NCBI GenBank assembly: GCA_964035545.1
Contig: OZ037766.1
Coordinates: forward strand, 12,161,722 to 12,225,721
Source: Bugula neritina
Taxonomy: Eukaryota; Bryozoa; Gymnolaemata; Cheilostomatida; Bugulidae
Reading direction: 5' to 3'
Length of the DNA stretch: 64,000 bases
The notes below the pieces were generated by a model, which saw only the letters and a program-made list of their open reading frames with translations, ran no database searches and was not told where the DNA came from. Shown here in pieces: positions 42,601 through 54,600 of the stretch. The position numbers were made by a program, and so were the translations under genes. How positions within the stretch are numbered: position 1 is the stretch's first letter; every line of letters begins with the position of its first letter.

Positions 42601-45600
42601 TCTCAAAAAGGCATGAATATGGGCTATACTTGGCATGCTGGTGATCATCCCTTAGACAAATTGTCTCAAGAATCACAAGGAATTCTACACCATCAAACTG
42701 GTACTGGTGAACATGCTTCCCAAAAAGGAATGTCAATTGGTAAAGTGAGAATGGCGGCTGACACTCCCACTGATGAAATGGCAATGGAATCTCAAGGTGT
42801 TCTCCACTCTCAAACTGGCACTGGGGAACATGCTTCTCAAAAAGGCATGAATATGGGCTATACTTGGCATGCTGGTGATCATCCCTTAGACAAATTGTCT
42901 CAAGAATCACAAGGAATTCTACACCATCAAACTGGTACTGGTGAACATGCTTCTCAAAAAGGAATGTCAATTGGTAAAGTGAGAATGGCAGCTGACACTC
43001 CCACTGATGAAATGGCAATGGAATCTCAAGGTGTTCTCCACTCTCAAACTGGCACTGGGGAACATGCTTCTCAAAAAGGCATGAATATGGGCTATACTTG
43101 GCATGCTGGTGATCATCCCTTGGACAAATTGTCTCAAGAATCACAAGGAATACTACATCATCAAACTGGTACTGGTGAACATGCTTCCCAAAAAGGAATG
43201 TCAATTGGTAAAGTGAGAATGGCAGCTGACACTCCCACTGATGAAATGACAATAGAATCTCAAGGTGTTCTCCACTCTCAAACTGGCACTGGGGAACATG
43301 CTTCTCAAAAAGGCATGAATATGGGCTATACTTGGCATGCTGGTGATCATCCCTTGGACAAATTGTCTCAAGAATCACAAGGAATTCTACATCATCAAAC
43401 TGGTACTGGTGAACATGCTTCCCAAAAAGGAATGTCAATTGGTAAAGTGAGAATGGCGGCTGACACTCCCACTGATGAAATGGCAATGGATTCTCAAGGT
43501 GTTCTCCACTCTCAAACTGGCACTGGGGAACATGCTTCTCAAAAAGGCATGAATATGGGCTATACTTGGCATGCTGGTGATCATCCCTTAGACAAATTGT
43601 CTCAAGAATCACAAGGAATTCTACACCATCAAACTGGTACTGGTGAACATGCTTCTCAAAAAGGAATGTCAATTGGTAAAGTGAGAATGGCAGCTGACAC
43701 TCCCACTGCTGAAATGGCAATGGAATCTCAAGGTGTTCTCCACATTCAAACTGGCACTGGGGAACATGCTTCTCAAAAAGGCATGAATATGGGCTATACT
43801 TGGCATGCTGGTGATCATCCCTTGGACAAATTGTCTCAAGAATCACAAGGAATTCTACATCATCAAACTGGTACTGGTGAACATGCTTCCCAAAAAGGAA
43901 TGTCAATTGGTAAAGTGAGAATGGCAGCTGACACTCCCACTGATGAAATGACAATGGAATCTCAAGGTGTTCTCCACTCTCAAACTGGCACTGGGGAACA
44001 TGCTTCTCAAAAAGGCATGAATATGGGCTATACGTGGCATGCTGGTGATCATCCCTTGGACAAATTGTCTCAAGAATCACAAGGAATTCTACATCATCAA
44101 ACTGGTACTGGTGAACATGCTTCCCAAAAAGGAATGTCAATTGGTAAAGTGAGAATGGCAGCTGACACTCCCACTGCTGAAATGGCAATGGAATCTCAAG
44201 GTGTTCTCCACTCTCAAACTGGCACTGGGGAACATGCTTCTCAAAAAGGCATGAATATGGGCTATACTTGGCATGCTGGTGATCATCCCTTGGACAAATT
44301 GTCTCAAGAATCACAAGGAATTCTACATCATCAAACTGGTACTGGTGAACATGCTTCCCAAAAAGGAATGTCAATTGGTAAAGTGAGAATGGCGGCTGAC
44401 ACTCCCACTGATGAAATGACAATGGAATCTCAAGGTGTTCTCCACTCTCAAACTGGCACTGGGGAACATGCTTCTCAAAAAGGCATGAATATGGGCTATA
44501 CTTGGCATGCTGGTGATCATCCCTTGGACAACTTCTCTCAAGAATCACAAGGAATTCTACACCATCAAACTGGTACTGGTGAACATGCTTCCCAAAAAGG
44601 AATGTCAATTGGTAAAGTGAGAATGGCAGCTGACACTCCCACTGATGAAATGACAATAGAATCTCAAGGTGTTCTCCACTCTCAAACTGGCACTGGGGAA
44701 CATGCTTCTCAAAAAGGCATGAATATGGGCTATACTTGGCATGCTGGTGATCATCCCTTGGACAAATTGTCTCAAGAATCACAAGGAATTCTACATCATC
44801 AAACTGGTACTGGTGAACATGCTTCCCAAAAAGGAATGTCAATTGGTAAAGTGAGAATGGCGGCTGACACTCCCACTGATGAAATGACAATGGAATCTCA
44901 AGGTGTTCTCCACTCTCAAACTGGCACTGGGGAACATGCTTCTCAAAAAGGCATGAATATGGGCTATACTTGGCATGCTGGTGATCATCCCTTAGACAAA
45001 TTGTCTCAAGAATCACAAGGAATTCTACACCATCAAACTGGTACTGGTGAACATGCTTCTCAAAAAGGAATGTCAATTGGTAAAGTGAGAATGGCAGCTG
45101 ACACTCCCACTGATGAAATGGCAATGGAATCTCAAGGTGTTCTCCACTCTCAAACTGGCACTGGGGAACATGCTTCTCAAAAAGGCATGAATATGGGCTA
45201 TACTTGGCATGCTGGTGATCATCCCTTGGACAAATTGTCTCAAGAATCACAAGGAATACTACATCATCAAACTGGTACTGGTGAACATGCTTCCCAAAAA
45301 GGAATGTCAATTGGTAAAGTGAGAATGGCAGCTGACACTCCCACTGATGAAATGGCAATGGAATCTCAAGGCGTTCTCCACTCTCAAACTGGCACTGGGG
45401 AACATGCTTCCCAAAAAGGCATGAATATGGGCTATACTTGGCATGCTGGTGATCATCCCTTGGACAAATTGTCTCAAGAATCACAAGGAATTCTACATCA
45501 TCAAACTGGTACTGGTGAACATGCTTCCCAAAAAGGAATGTCAATTGGTAAAGTGAGAATGGCAGCTGACACTCCCACTGATGAAATGGCAATGGAATCT

Positions 45601-48600
45601 CAAGGTGTTCTCCACTCTCAAACTGGCACTGGGGAACATGCTTCTCAAAAAGGCATGAATATGGGCTATACTTGGCATGCTGGTGATCATCCCTTGGACA
45701 AATTGTCTCAAGAATCACAAGGAATACTACATCATCAAACTGGTACTGGTGAACATGCTTCCCAAAAAGGAATGTCAATTGGTAAAGTGAGAATGGCAGC
45801 TGACACTCCCACTGATGAAATGGCAATGGAATCTCAAGGTGTTCTCCACTCTCAAACTGGCACTGGGGAACATGCTTCTCAAAAAGGCATGAATATGGGC
45901 TATACTTGGCATGCTGGTGATCATCCCTTGGACAAATTGTCTCAAGAATCACAAGGAATTCTACATCATCAAACTGGTACTGGTGAACATGCTTCCCAAA
46001 AAGGAATGTCAATTGGTAAAGTGAGAATGGCGGCTGACACTCCCACTGATGAAATGACAATGGAATCTCAAGGTGTTCTCCACTCTCAAACTGGCACTGG
46101 GGAACATGCTTCTCAAAAAGGCATGAATATGGGCTATACTTGGCATGCTGGTGATCATCCCTTGGACAACTTCTCTCAAGAATCACAAGGAATTCTACAT
46201 CATCAAACTGGTACTGGTGAACATGCTTCCCAAAAAGGAATGTCAATTGGTAAAGTGAGAATGGCAGCTGACACTCCCACTGATAAAATGACAATAGAAT
46301 CTCAAGGTGTTCTCCACTCTCAAACTGGCACTGGGGAACATGCTTCTCAAAAAGGCATGAATATGGGCTATACTTGGCATGCTGGTGATCATCCCTTGGA
46401 CAAATTGTCTCAAGAATCACAAGGAATTCTACATCATCAAACTGGTACTGGTGAACATGCTTCCCAAAAAGGAATGTCAATTGGTAAAGTGAGAATGGCG
46501 GCTGACACTCCCACTGATGAAATGACAATGGAATCTCAAGGTGTTCTCCACTCTCAAACTGGCACTGGGGAACATGCTTCTCAAAAAGGCATGAATATGG
46601 GCTATACTTGGCATGCTGGTGATCATCCCTTGGACAACTTGTCTCAAGAATCACAAGGAATTCTACACCATCAAACTGGTAATTTTCATTATATTGATTC
46701 ATGACTTCCATTTCAGTTTGGATTTTTTTAGTATAGTATTTCTGCTCTGATTTACTTCTCACCTGTGCTAATTTCTTCCTCGAGGTTCAAAAAGCTTTGC
46801 TGCAATGTACACTTTTTTTCTTAGTATAATCGTAGTTCTTTTCGCCCTGCCGTTGTGACCATGGTTCTTTTTTTGTTGTCTTTTTTTCACTTTTTCCGGC
46901 CTTTGTACTTTGGCATACCTCTCCTTTGCTCTGTTGGCTTCCCTCTTCTTTTTCCCATGTAGCATTGCTTTCCTTGGATGTAATTTGCATGTTTATTACA
47001 ATCTTTTCTGTACTTTTCATGTGGGTCTTGTTCCTTTTCTTAATTAGCCACAGTTGCACATTGTATATTCGTACATGAAAAGGTTCAGTTATGTTACGTA
47101 AGTGTCTACACATGTTTTGGTGTTTAGCTGCTAGTTTTTACTTTAATAGGTTTTGGCTTCGACTAATACACTATTACTCTTTCCTACTGCAAGTTGAACC
47201 CATCTATTATTGGGCTATCTTTAAAAATTAGTGTTTTGGGCTCGACCTTATGACCAACTGCAAGCTTGATTTTTTGTTAGCCATATGATCTTAGCTCTTG
47301 TGGTTTAGCTAATGTTGCATATGATTGGGCCTGCTCTTAGTTTCTTGTTCTGAGCAGTTATTTACTAGCAGTTTTCCTGCTTTTTTTCTAAGTATCTCCT
47401 CTGCTCTTTATCTCACATCTGTCATTTTTGAACTGTCTCCAAATGTTTAATTTGTATTCTTCCACATTTTTGTCAAGGTACAGTATTAGTATTTAGATTC
47501 ACTCAACTGACATGTTTCAGTACCATTTTTTTCTCGCAGTGCGTGTTCATGAAAGTTACATATTCCTGAAATTGTCCTCATTGCTTTTCAACACAGTTTC
47601 CAGTGGCAACAAACATTTCATTCTGTTTCTTATATTTAACATCAGCAATACACCTGCCAGTTCCATCGTGTTTCCATCTTTGGGCTTTGTTTTAAATTTT
47701 TTTGTTTCTCAGTACGTTGTACGCTGTGTCAAACATTTTATATCTCATTTTGTAGGAAATAGCCTTTTTGCATCTCAAAAAGGAATGAGTATTGGAAGCG
47801 TGCGACACGCTGGAGACATAAAGACTGTTGAAATGGCTCAAGACTCTCATGGTGTCCTTCATCACCAAACTGGTTCGACTGAGTTTGCGTCTCAAAAAGG
47901 CATGAGTATTGGGAGTGTGCGACATGCTGGAGACATAAAAACTGATGAAATGGCTCAAGACTCACATGGTGTTCTTCATCATCAGACTGGTTCAATTGAG
48001 TTTGCGTCTCAAAAAGGAATGAGTATTGGGAGTGTGCGACATGCTGGAGACATAAAGACTGTTGAAATGGCTCAAGACTCTCATGGTGTCCTTCATCACC
48101 AAACTGGTTCGACTGAGTTTGCGTCTCAAAAAGGCATGAGTATTGGGAGTGTCCGACACGCTGGAGATATAAAAACTGCTGAAATGGCTCAAGACTCACA
48201 TGGTGTTCTTCATCATCAAACTGGTTCGACTGAGTTTGCATCTCAAAAGGGCATGAGTATTGGAAGTGTGCGACACGCTGGAGACATAAAAACTGTTGAA
48301 ATGGCTCAAGACTCACACGGTCTAATCAGTAGCCAAACTGGCACTAACTTATATGCTTCTTTACATGGCATGTGTACTGGAAAAACTCGCCACGCAGCTG
48401 ACATCAGAAGCGATTCTCTTTCTCAAGAGTCTCAAGGAATACTGCATCATCAATCTGGTACAAATGTATATGCCACTCAAAAGGGCATGAGTATTGGCAA
48501 GGTTAGACACGCTGGAGATCTCAACTACTTCAATATTTTGCCAGACTCCCAGGGTATTCTTTTCCCGCAGTCAGGAACAAATCTTTATGCGACGCAGAAG

Positions 48601-51600
48601 GGAATGAGCATAGGTGCTACCCGCCATGCTGCCGATATAAAAGCTGACTATGCAAGCAAAGCATCGACTAGCATTTTGAGCCAGCAGTCAGGTAAGTGTT
48701 GATTTCTTTATGTTTTGTTTATGACTTTTGAATTCTTCTTTGTTTGTCATTTTATCTTCTGCTAATGCCAGCATATTTGTATTGAACAACTTTTCATAGT
48801 TTTGTGCAAATTTATTTGGACCTTTTGTTTATTTTGTTTTTCAAAAATAGGTACAAATAAATTGGCTTCTCAAAAAGGTATGAGCATTGGAAAACGAAGG
48901 TTCGGTGCTGATATTGTTAGTGGCGCTGGAAGTCAAGCGTCTCAGGGAATTTTACCTTTTCAATCAGGTACTACTCCTAAAATTTCCTTTCTTATTTTTA
49001 ATCCTATTTTCCTTTTTTTCTGTTTTGTTTTTGTTTTCCTTCGCTGGGTAATGCTATGCTTGTATATGCACTCAGGTACTAACAAGTTTGCTTCTCAGAA
49101 AGGAATGAGCATTGGAGGTGTAAGACATGTCAGTGATATAAAAGTAACTGAGTTGTGCCAAGAAGCACACTCTATTTTAACCTTACAAACAGGTAAAAAA
49201 ATTAAAAAATTTCATGCTTAAACTAAGTATATTATCATATACATGTTTCATATTTTTACATTGTTTATACATGCCAATAAACTTTACTATTACCACATTC
49301 ATCAATATTCTGATTCTGTGTAAATGTTAGCTGTTTTTATTATCTTTCCTAGATATCACTAGATTTATAAATATTTCCAGGTACGAACAAGTTTGATACT
49401 CAAAAAGGAATGAATATGGGAGCTCAACGTCATGTTGGAGACATTAAAGTAGCAGAAATATGTGAGGAAAGTCAAAAGGTGCTGCCTCTGCAATCAGGTG
49501 ACTTGAACATTGTTTTGTTTGGGATGCCTTGCAATAGTCCCCCAAGACTGTCATTTCTCAGTGCAGAAAAACTAATTCTTTTAATTTTAATCTCAATAAA
49601 TTTATACAGATTTAATTTGTGAAGGTTAGTAAAGTTGCTAATTATGAAAATAAATATTTTTCTAAAGTTACTTTTCCTCATTGATTTAAACCGTGTATTG
49701 CCTGCAAATGAGAAGTTTAAAATACTCCTATTGCCATTTCATCAGTACCAGATTCAGCATAAGCAGTGGCTGCAGTGATTGTTTTTTGCAAGAACATAAT
49801 AAGTTGAGTGTTTCTTTAATTAGGAAGTTTGCTAATCTGAAAAAAATTTTCTCAACTATAAATCAGCATTATTCTCGTCCTACTTTTTGAGCTTGTACCA
49901 GAAAGAGTGTCATAGTCACCGCTGGTTTTATTTCGTCTATTCAGAGATAGAAAATTACAATGTCTATATAATCAAGTGTTTTCTTGCAGGTACCAACAAA
50001 TATGCTAATCAGAGTGGAATGAATATTGGTAAACAGCGCCATGTGTTTGATATTAATCTTGGAACAGTAACACCCCAATCTGAATTCATGCTTAGCCAAC
50101 AGTCAGGTAATGTGTTTATAATATGACAAGTTATAATATAAAATGTTCTTTAAATAGATTCATGGCATCTCTAGGTTTGTAGTGTTTTTGTATTTATTAA
50201 CATTTATTAACTAAAAGTTTGTGATTGCTTTCGGTTTTGCATTGGTACAAATTTATTTAGTGGTCGCTTTTCAGTATTTTTATGTTAGAACTTTCATCCT
50301 GTGCCCAGTATTAAAATTTATTTACAGCACTTAAATGAATTAAAATAGTTTTTAAGACGTAGTTCAATTAAATTAATAACTTCATGGAAGAATTTAGAAA
50401 TGGCTAATAATATTGATTAGTGTAAATTATTTTGGTTTCTATTTTGTCATATAAATTAATAAATCAGTAATTATGCAGCTCATCTATTCAGTTATAGGCG
50501 GTAATGCCATGCTTGTTGTATCTATAAAGTCAAAATTAGACAACCACAGGAAAGAAAAAATTAGTTAAAGGAAAACAGTTATTGTTTGACTAATATAACA
50601 ATTTGATCAAGTCGCCAAGTCTTGGAAAAACTATTGATGTCTCAAGCATAATATGTGAGCCTTGAATTTATAATTGAATTCAACTACTGAAAAATAATCA
50701 ACATAACCAGTTAAGAAATGGCAGAAATCAGCTATCAGTTGTGTAATCTACATACTCATATGTCTTACCACGGCGTCTCTATCGATGTATGTTGCCACTT
50801 TCTTTATTGTCCCATGTGTTGACAAACTGCAGTTTTTAGAGGATGTAAATGTTATTGTAGCAACTCATAAATGTTTATAGGTTCCTACAATCTTGCCTCG
50901 CAGAAAGGTATGAGCATTGGTAGTGTTCGCCACGCTGCCGATGTCAAAGTTGATGCTTTATCCAAAGAATCCGGGCAGCAGATTCCTATTCAGTCAGGTC
51001 TGTTCACCATCTTGTCTTGTAGATTTAGTTTGTTATAGGTTTCTCTACATTTATATAATCTGTGCAAGCAAGATGAGCACATGTATTATCTCATTTTTGT
51101 TTGTTTACTTTTAGGCACAAATATTTTCGCATCTCAAAAGGGAATGTCTATTGGTGCTGGCAGACAGATAGTAGACAAGACTGTAGAGAGCATGTCTCTG
51201 GATGCACAACAAATGCTGCATTCTCAGACTGGTGTGTACTCATGTTCTACACAGCATTCTGTGATGAAGCATATTTAATGAAATAAAAAAAGTGATTTTA
51301 GTTGGAACTGAAATGCGTTCCCAGTCGGTGATCAATTGCATTGCTCACTGTTCAAGCACCCATTATTTACCACCTGTTAGAATATGTTTACTGGAAGTAT
51401 TTTTTAGCCTATTGTTGCTTTTCATACAGGAACAAATCAGTTCGCATCTCAAAAAGGAATGTCTTTCGGTGGTGTGAGACACGTTGCTGATATTCGTGCT
51501 GACAACATGGACATAGAATCTAAGCACGTGGTGCGCTTGCAAGCTGGTAGGGTGTCCATTTCAACACATTCTTTTATAAAAGAAGCTTTTTCTCATCAAA

Positions 51601-54600
51601 TATATGGATTTATATGCAACTCTTTTAATAAAACATTTAATGCTTGTTCAATACCATGATTATGACCAGTGTAATCATGTTTCCCTTCTATTATTTCTAT
51701 AACTTGGTGTGTCTTTCTCTATGAGATCATGTTTTTATTTACTCCATAATATTGGGTTTTAGGAACAAATCAGTTTGCATCACAGAAAGGGATGAGGCTT
51801 GGCGGTGGTCGTGATATCACAGATATGGAAGATGATGAGGTGAACAGAGAATCTCAGAGTATTATTACTGCTCAATCAGGTTGGTTTATCCTTTGTTTCG
51901 CTCGTCTTTTATTTTTTAATCACTGCTGTTTACGAAGCCTTTTAAGCTTTTGCAATGATAAATTAATGTTATAATTGCTGAATTTTTCTCAACTAAGTTT
52001 CATTGGTACATAATTAAGTTTCAAGTGACTGTAATGCTGTTGCTCTGAATTTATAATCAGTTAGAAAGTTTTTTCCTTTAAGTTGTTGTTTGGCATATGG
52101 TAATTAATTGTCGTCATAATATGTCAAGTGCAATATATGTTTGTGGGTTTTCTTAAAATAATAAACAAGTTGCAAATAGTTATCATGCTATACATAACAT
52201 GTACCCCTTTTTGTATTTTGTATCAAAATGATTAAATATTCATCAGGCACAAACAAGTATGCATCCCAGAAGGGCATGAGGTTTGGTGGAATGCGCCGCG
52301 GTGCAGATATTAGGGCTGACAAAGTCTCTAAAGAGTCCCAAACAGTTCTTCATCTACAGTCAGGTGAGTCTAAGAAAATGTTCTCATATTTTATATCGTT
52401 CAGGTTCCATGCATAATTCTTACAACTTCAGCTGAGTTCATTTTTTGTGAGTTGTACTGTGTGGTTAATTATTGTGTAGTAATTTCTCAGTAATTTCTCT
52501 ACAATAGCTCTAACTTTTTTATTAATAACTCAATAGGTTTCTTCGTGGACACTTTCAAGTGTTCTGTTACGTGGGTTCTTCTAGTTACAGTCCACTAATT
52601 GCATTGGCTTACTTTGTAGCTCAGGCTAAAAACTGTAGAATAGTATTGCTAAAAGTTCTTGATGAAAATCATCTGCTACATTGACTTATATCAGTCTAAT
52701 TCTCACGTAACAAATGATGCACTTCAATCATAAGCCTCAATAGCCTATCTGTAATTTGTTACATTTCATGTAGTTGCATTTCGGGCTGTTAAGCACACGT
52801 ACCCGTATTACATATCATAATTACATCAACAATTACCCCCTGTGCTATGTGCTCAGTGCTAGTGAATGTCCAGTATTAGGATTTAAGTCAATGGAGGTGA
52901 ACATGATTATGACTATGTAATGGTTCCAGGTGTTAGTGCTGCTCAGCTTAGGAGGAGGGCCAACTCTGAAGGAAGAAAGTCTCGCTTTGCAAACACTTTT
53001 AGTCTCTTGTCTAAGTTGCCTAAACATCAGCAACAAACTGGTAAGATGGGAGATTTGCACAGATTCATTTTATTTCAATTATACACTTAACAGGCTTTTC
53101 TGATCTAGTCCAACTTCTTGCCTTTTGCCAAGTGCAAAGTTTTGTAATTGTGTCATCAAATTGTGCTTCATTTATACATGCGAATAGCAATTGACTTTTG
53201 TCAAGTTTATAGATGACTGGTTTAAATGATCTTTACAAGAGTATTGTGCATTGAGATCTCCACGTTTAATCTTACTTATTAGTTTTATGCATGTGTTTTA
53301 GGCACCACAGTATATCGTTATCCTAAAGGGGGATTTCTGGAACCCGGTAGAATATTGAGAGGGACACGTGATGATCAATCCATATTTACGTCTACTCAGT
53401 GGGTAGATGACTCCAATATTGTTCATGTTAACACATCAGGTTTGTTGTTTAATTTAAATTCCGTATGTTATATTCATATTTTATTCTTGTACCAATCTCT
53501 CTTAAAATAGCAAGAAATGTTACTTTGTTACCTTGACTTAAATAATATTATAAATCAGAATTACTGTAAGTTTGAAGTTGCTAGTAAGCATATTAGCATC
53601 TGTGAACTTTCAGTTGAAAGTTAAGTTGTTGGAATCAGCAATTCATATAGTGCACAATAATTTTTACCATGCTAAGAATTGCACTCAAGCTAAGCCTCAG
53701 CGCTATCAACCTGAAGCTGTTTCTACTAAAATTGATTTTTGAAATGCAAATAGCAGCCAATAGCATTGTACAATATGGTTGAGTCTGTGTGGGGATAATT
53801 ATTTATTGTTTTATTTTAAAATACTTTACAAGTTTGCTTACTTTAGTCACACTGATTTTGCAGGTGATAAGTTAACAGAGAATTCTGCAGAGGACCTGCC
53901 AGAGTCGGGTGTGATTTCTACGCAGATTGGTAAGTTACTAGATAGCACTATAGAGTATACACTATAGTCATAGCTAGGTAGTACACACTATAGTTATAGC
54001 TAAGTACTACACACTATAGTTATAGCTAAGTAGTACACACTATAGTTATAGCTAGGTAGTACACACTATAGTTATAGCTAGGTAGTACACACTATAGTCA
54101 TAGCTAAGTACTACACACTACAGGTGTAATTATACTGTATATACCACACTCATGGCAATACAGCATGCAATGCTATAATAAAGTATGCTTTTACAGCATA
54201 CATCACAATCATTGCTGATGAGTTGTTGTCATTATGTAAATACGACATTATGGAAGAAAATTCAAATTATTCGCACGGTTTCAAAACTTTTAGATTTAAA
54301 AATATCAGGCTATAAGTGTTCGATAAGCTTCTAGTTATTTAACAGCATAATTGGTTTTTGACAAGTGATCTTTAAGCTCTGGATTTTAAGAGTATGAATT
54401 TATTAGTTGAAATAATTTTTCTAAGATGCTTACTTTCTTTCTGCAGATGTGAATGGTCAGCTGGAAGAGCAGGCGTATGTGACTCATGTAGTGTCTGAAG
54501 GTCCGTTTGTAACCACCCGTACGCTGAGTCATTCTTACCAGCAGTTGCCCGGCACATCAATCAGATACGTCACTCAGCTCGCAGCAAATGCACCACCTTC

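Noticed and set aside
30884-46678. CRISPR array or satellite DNA
   Set aside because: There are direct repeats, but no unique spacers; the unit is a protein module in an open frame with family similarity.
39026-46762. Minus-strand open frame of 2,578 codons
   Set aside because: Same cause; it runs past the array into T-rich intron sequence by chance.
46768-47113. Lys-rich minus-strand frames
   Set aside because: They arise from poly-T and CTTTT-rich intron sequence; no motif or splice support.
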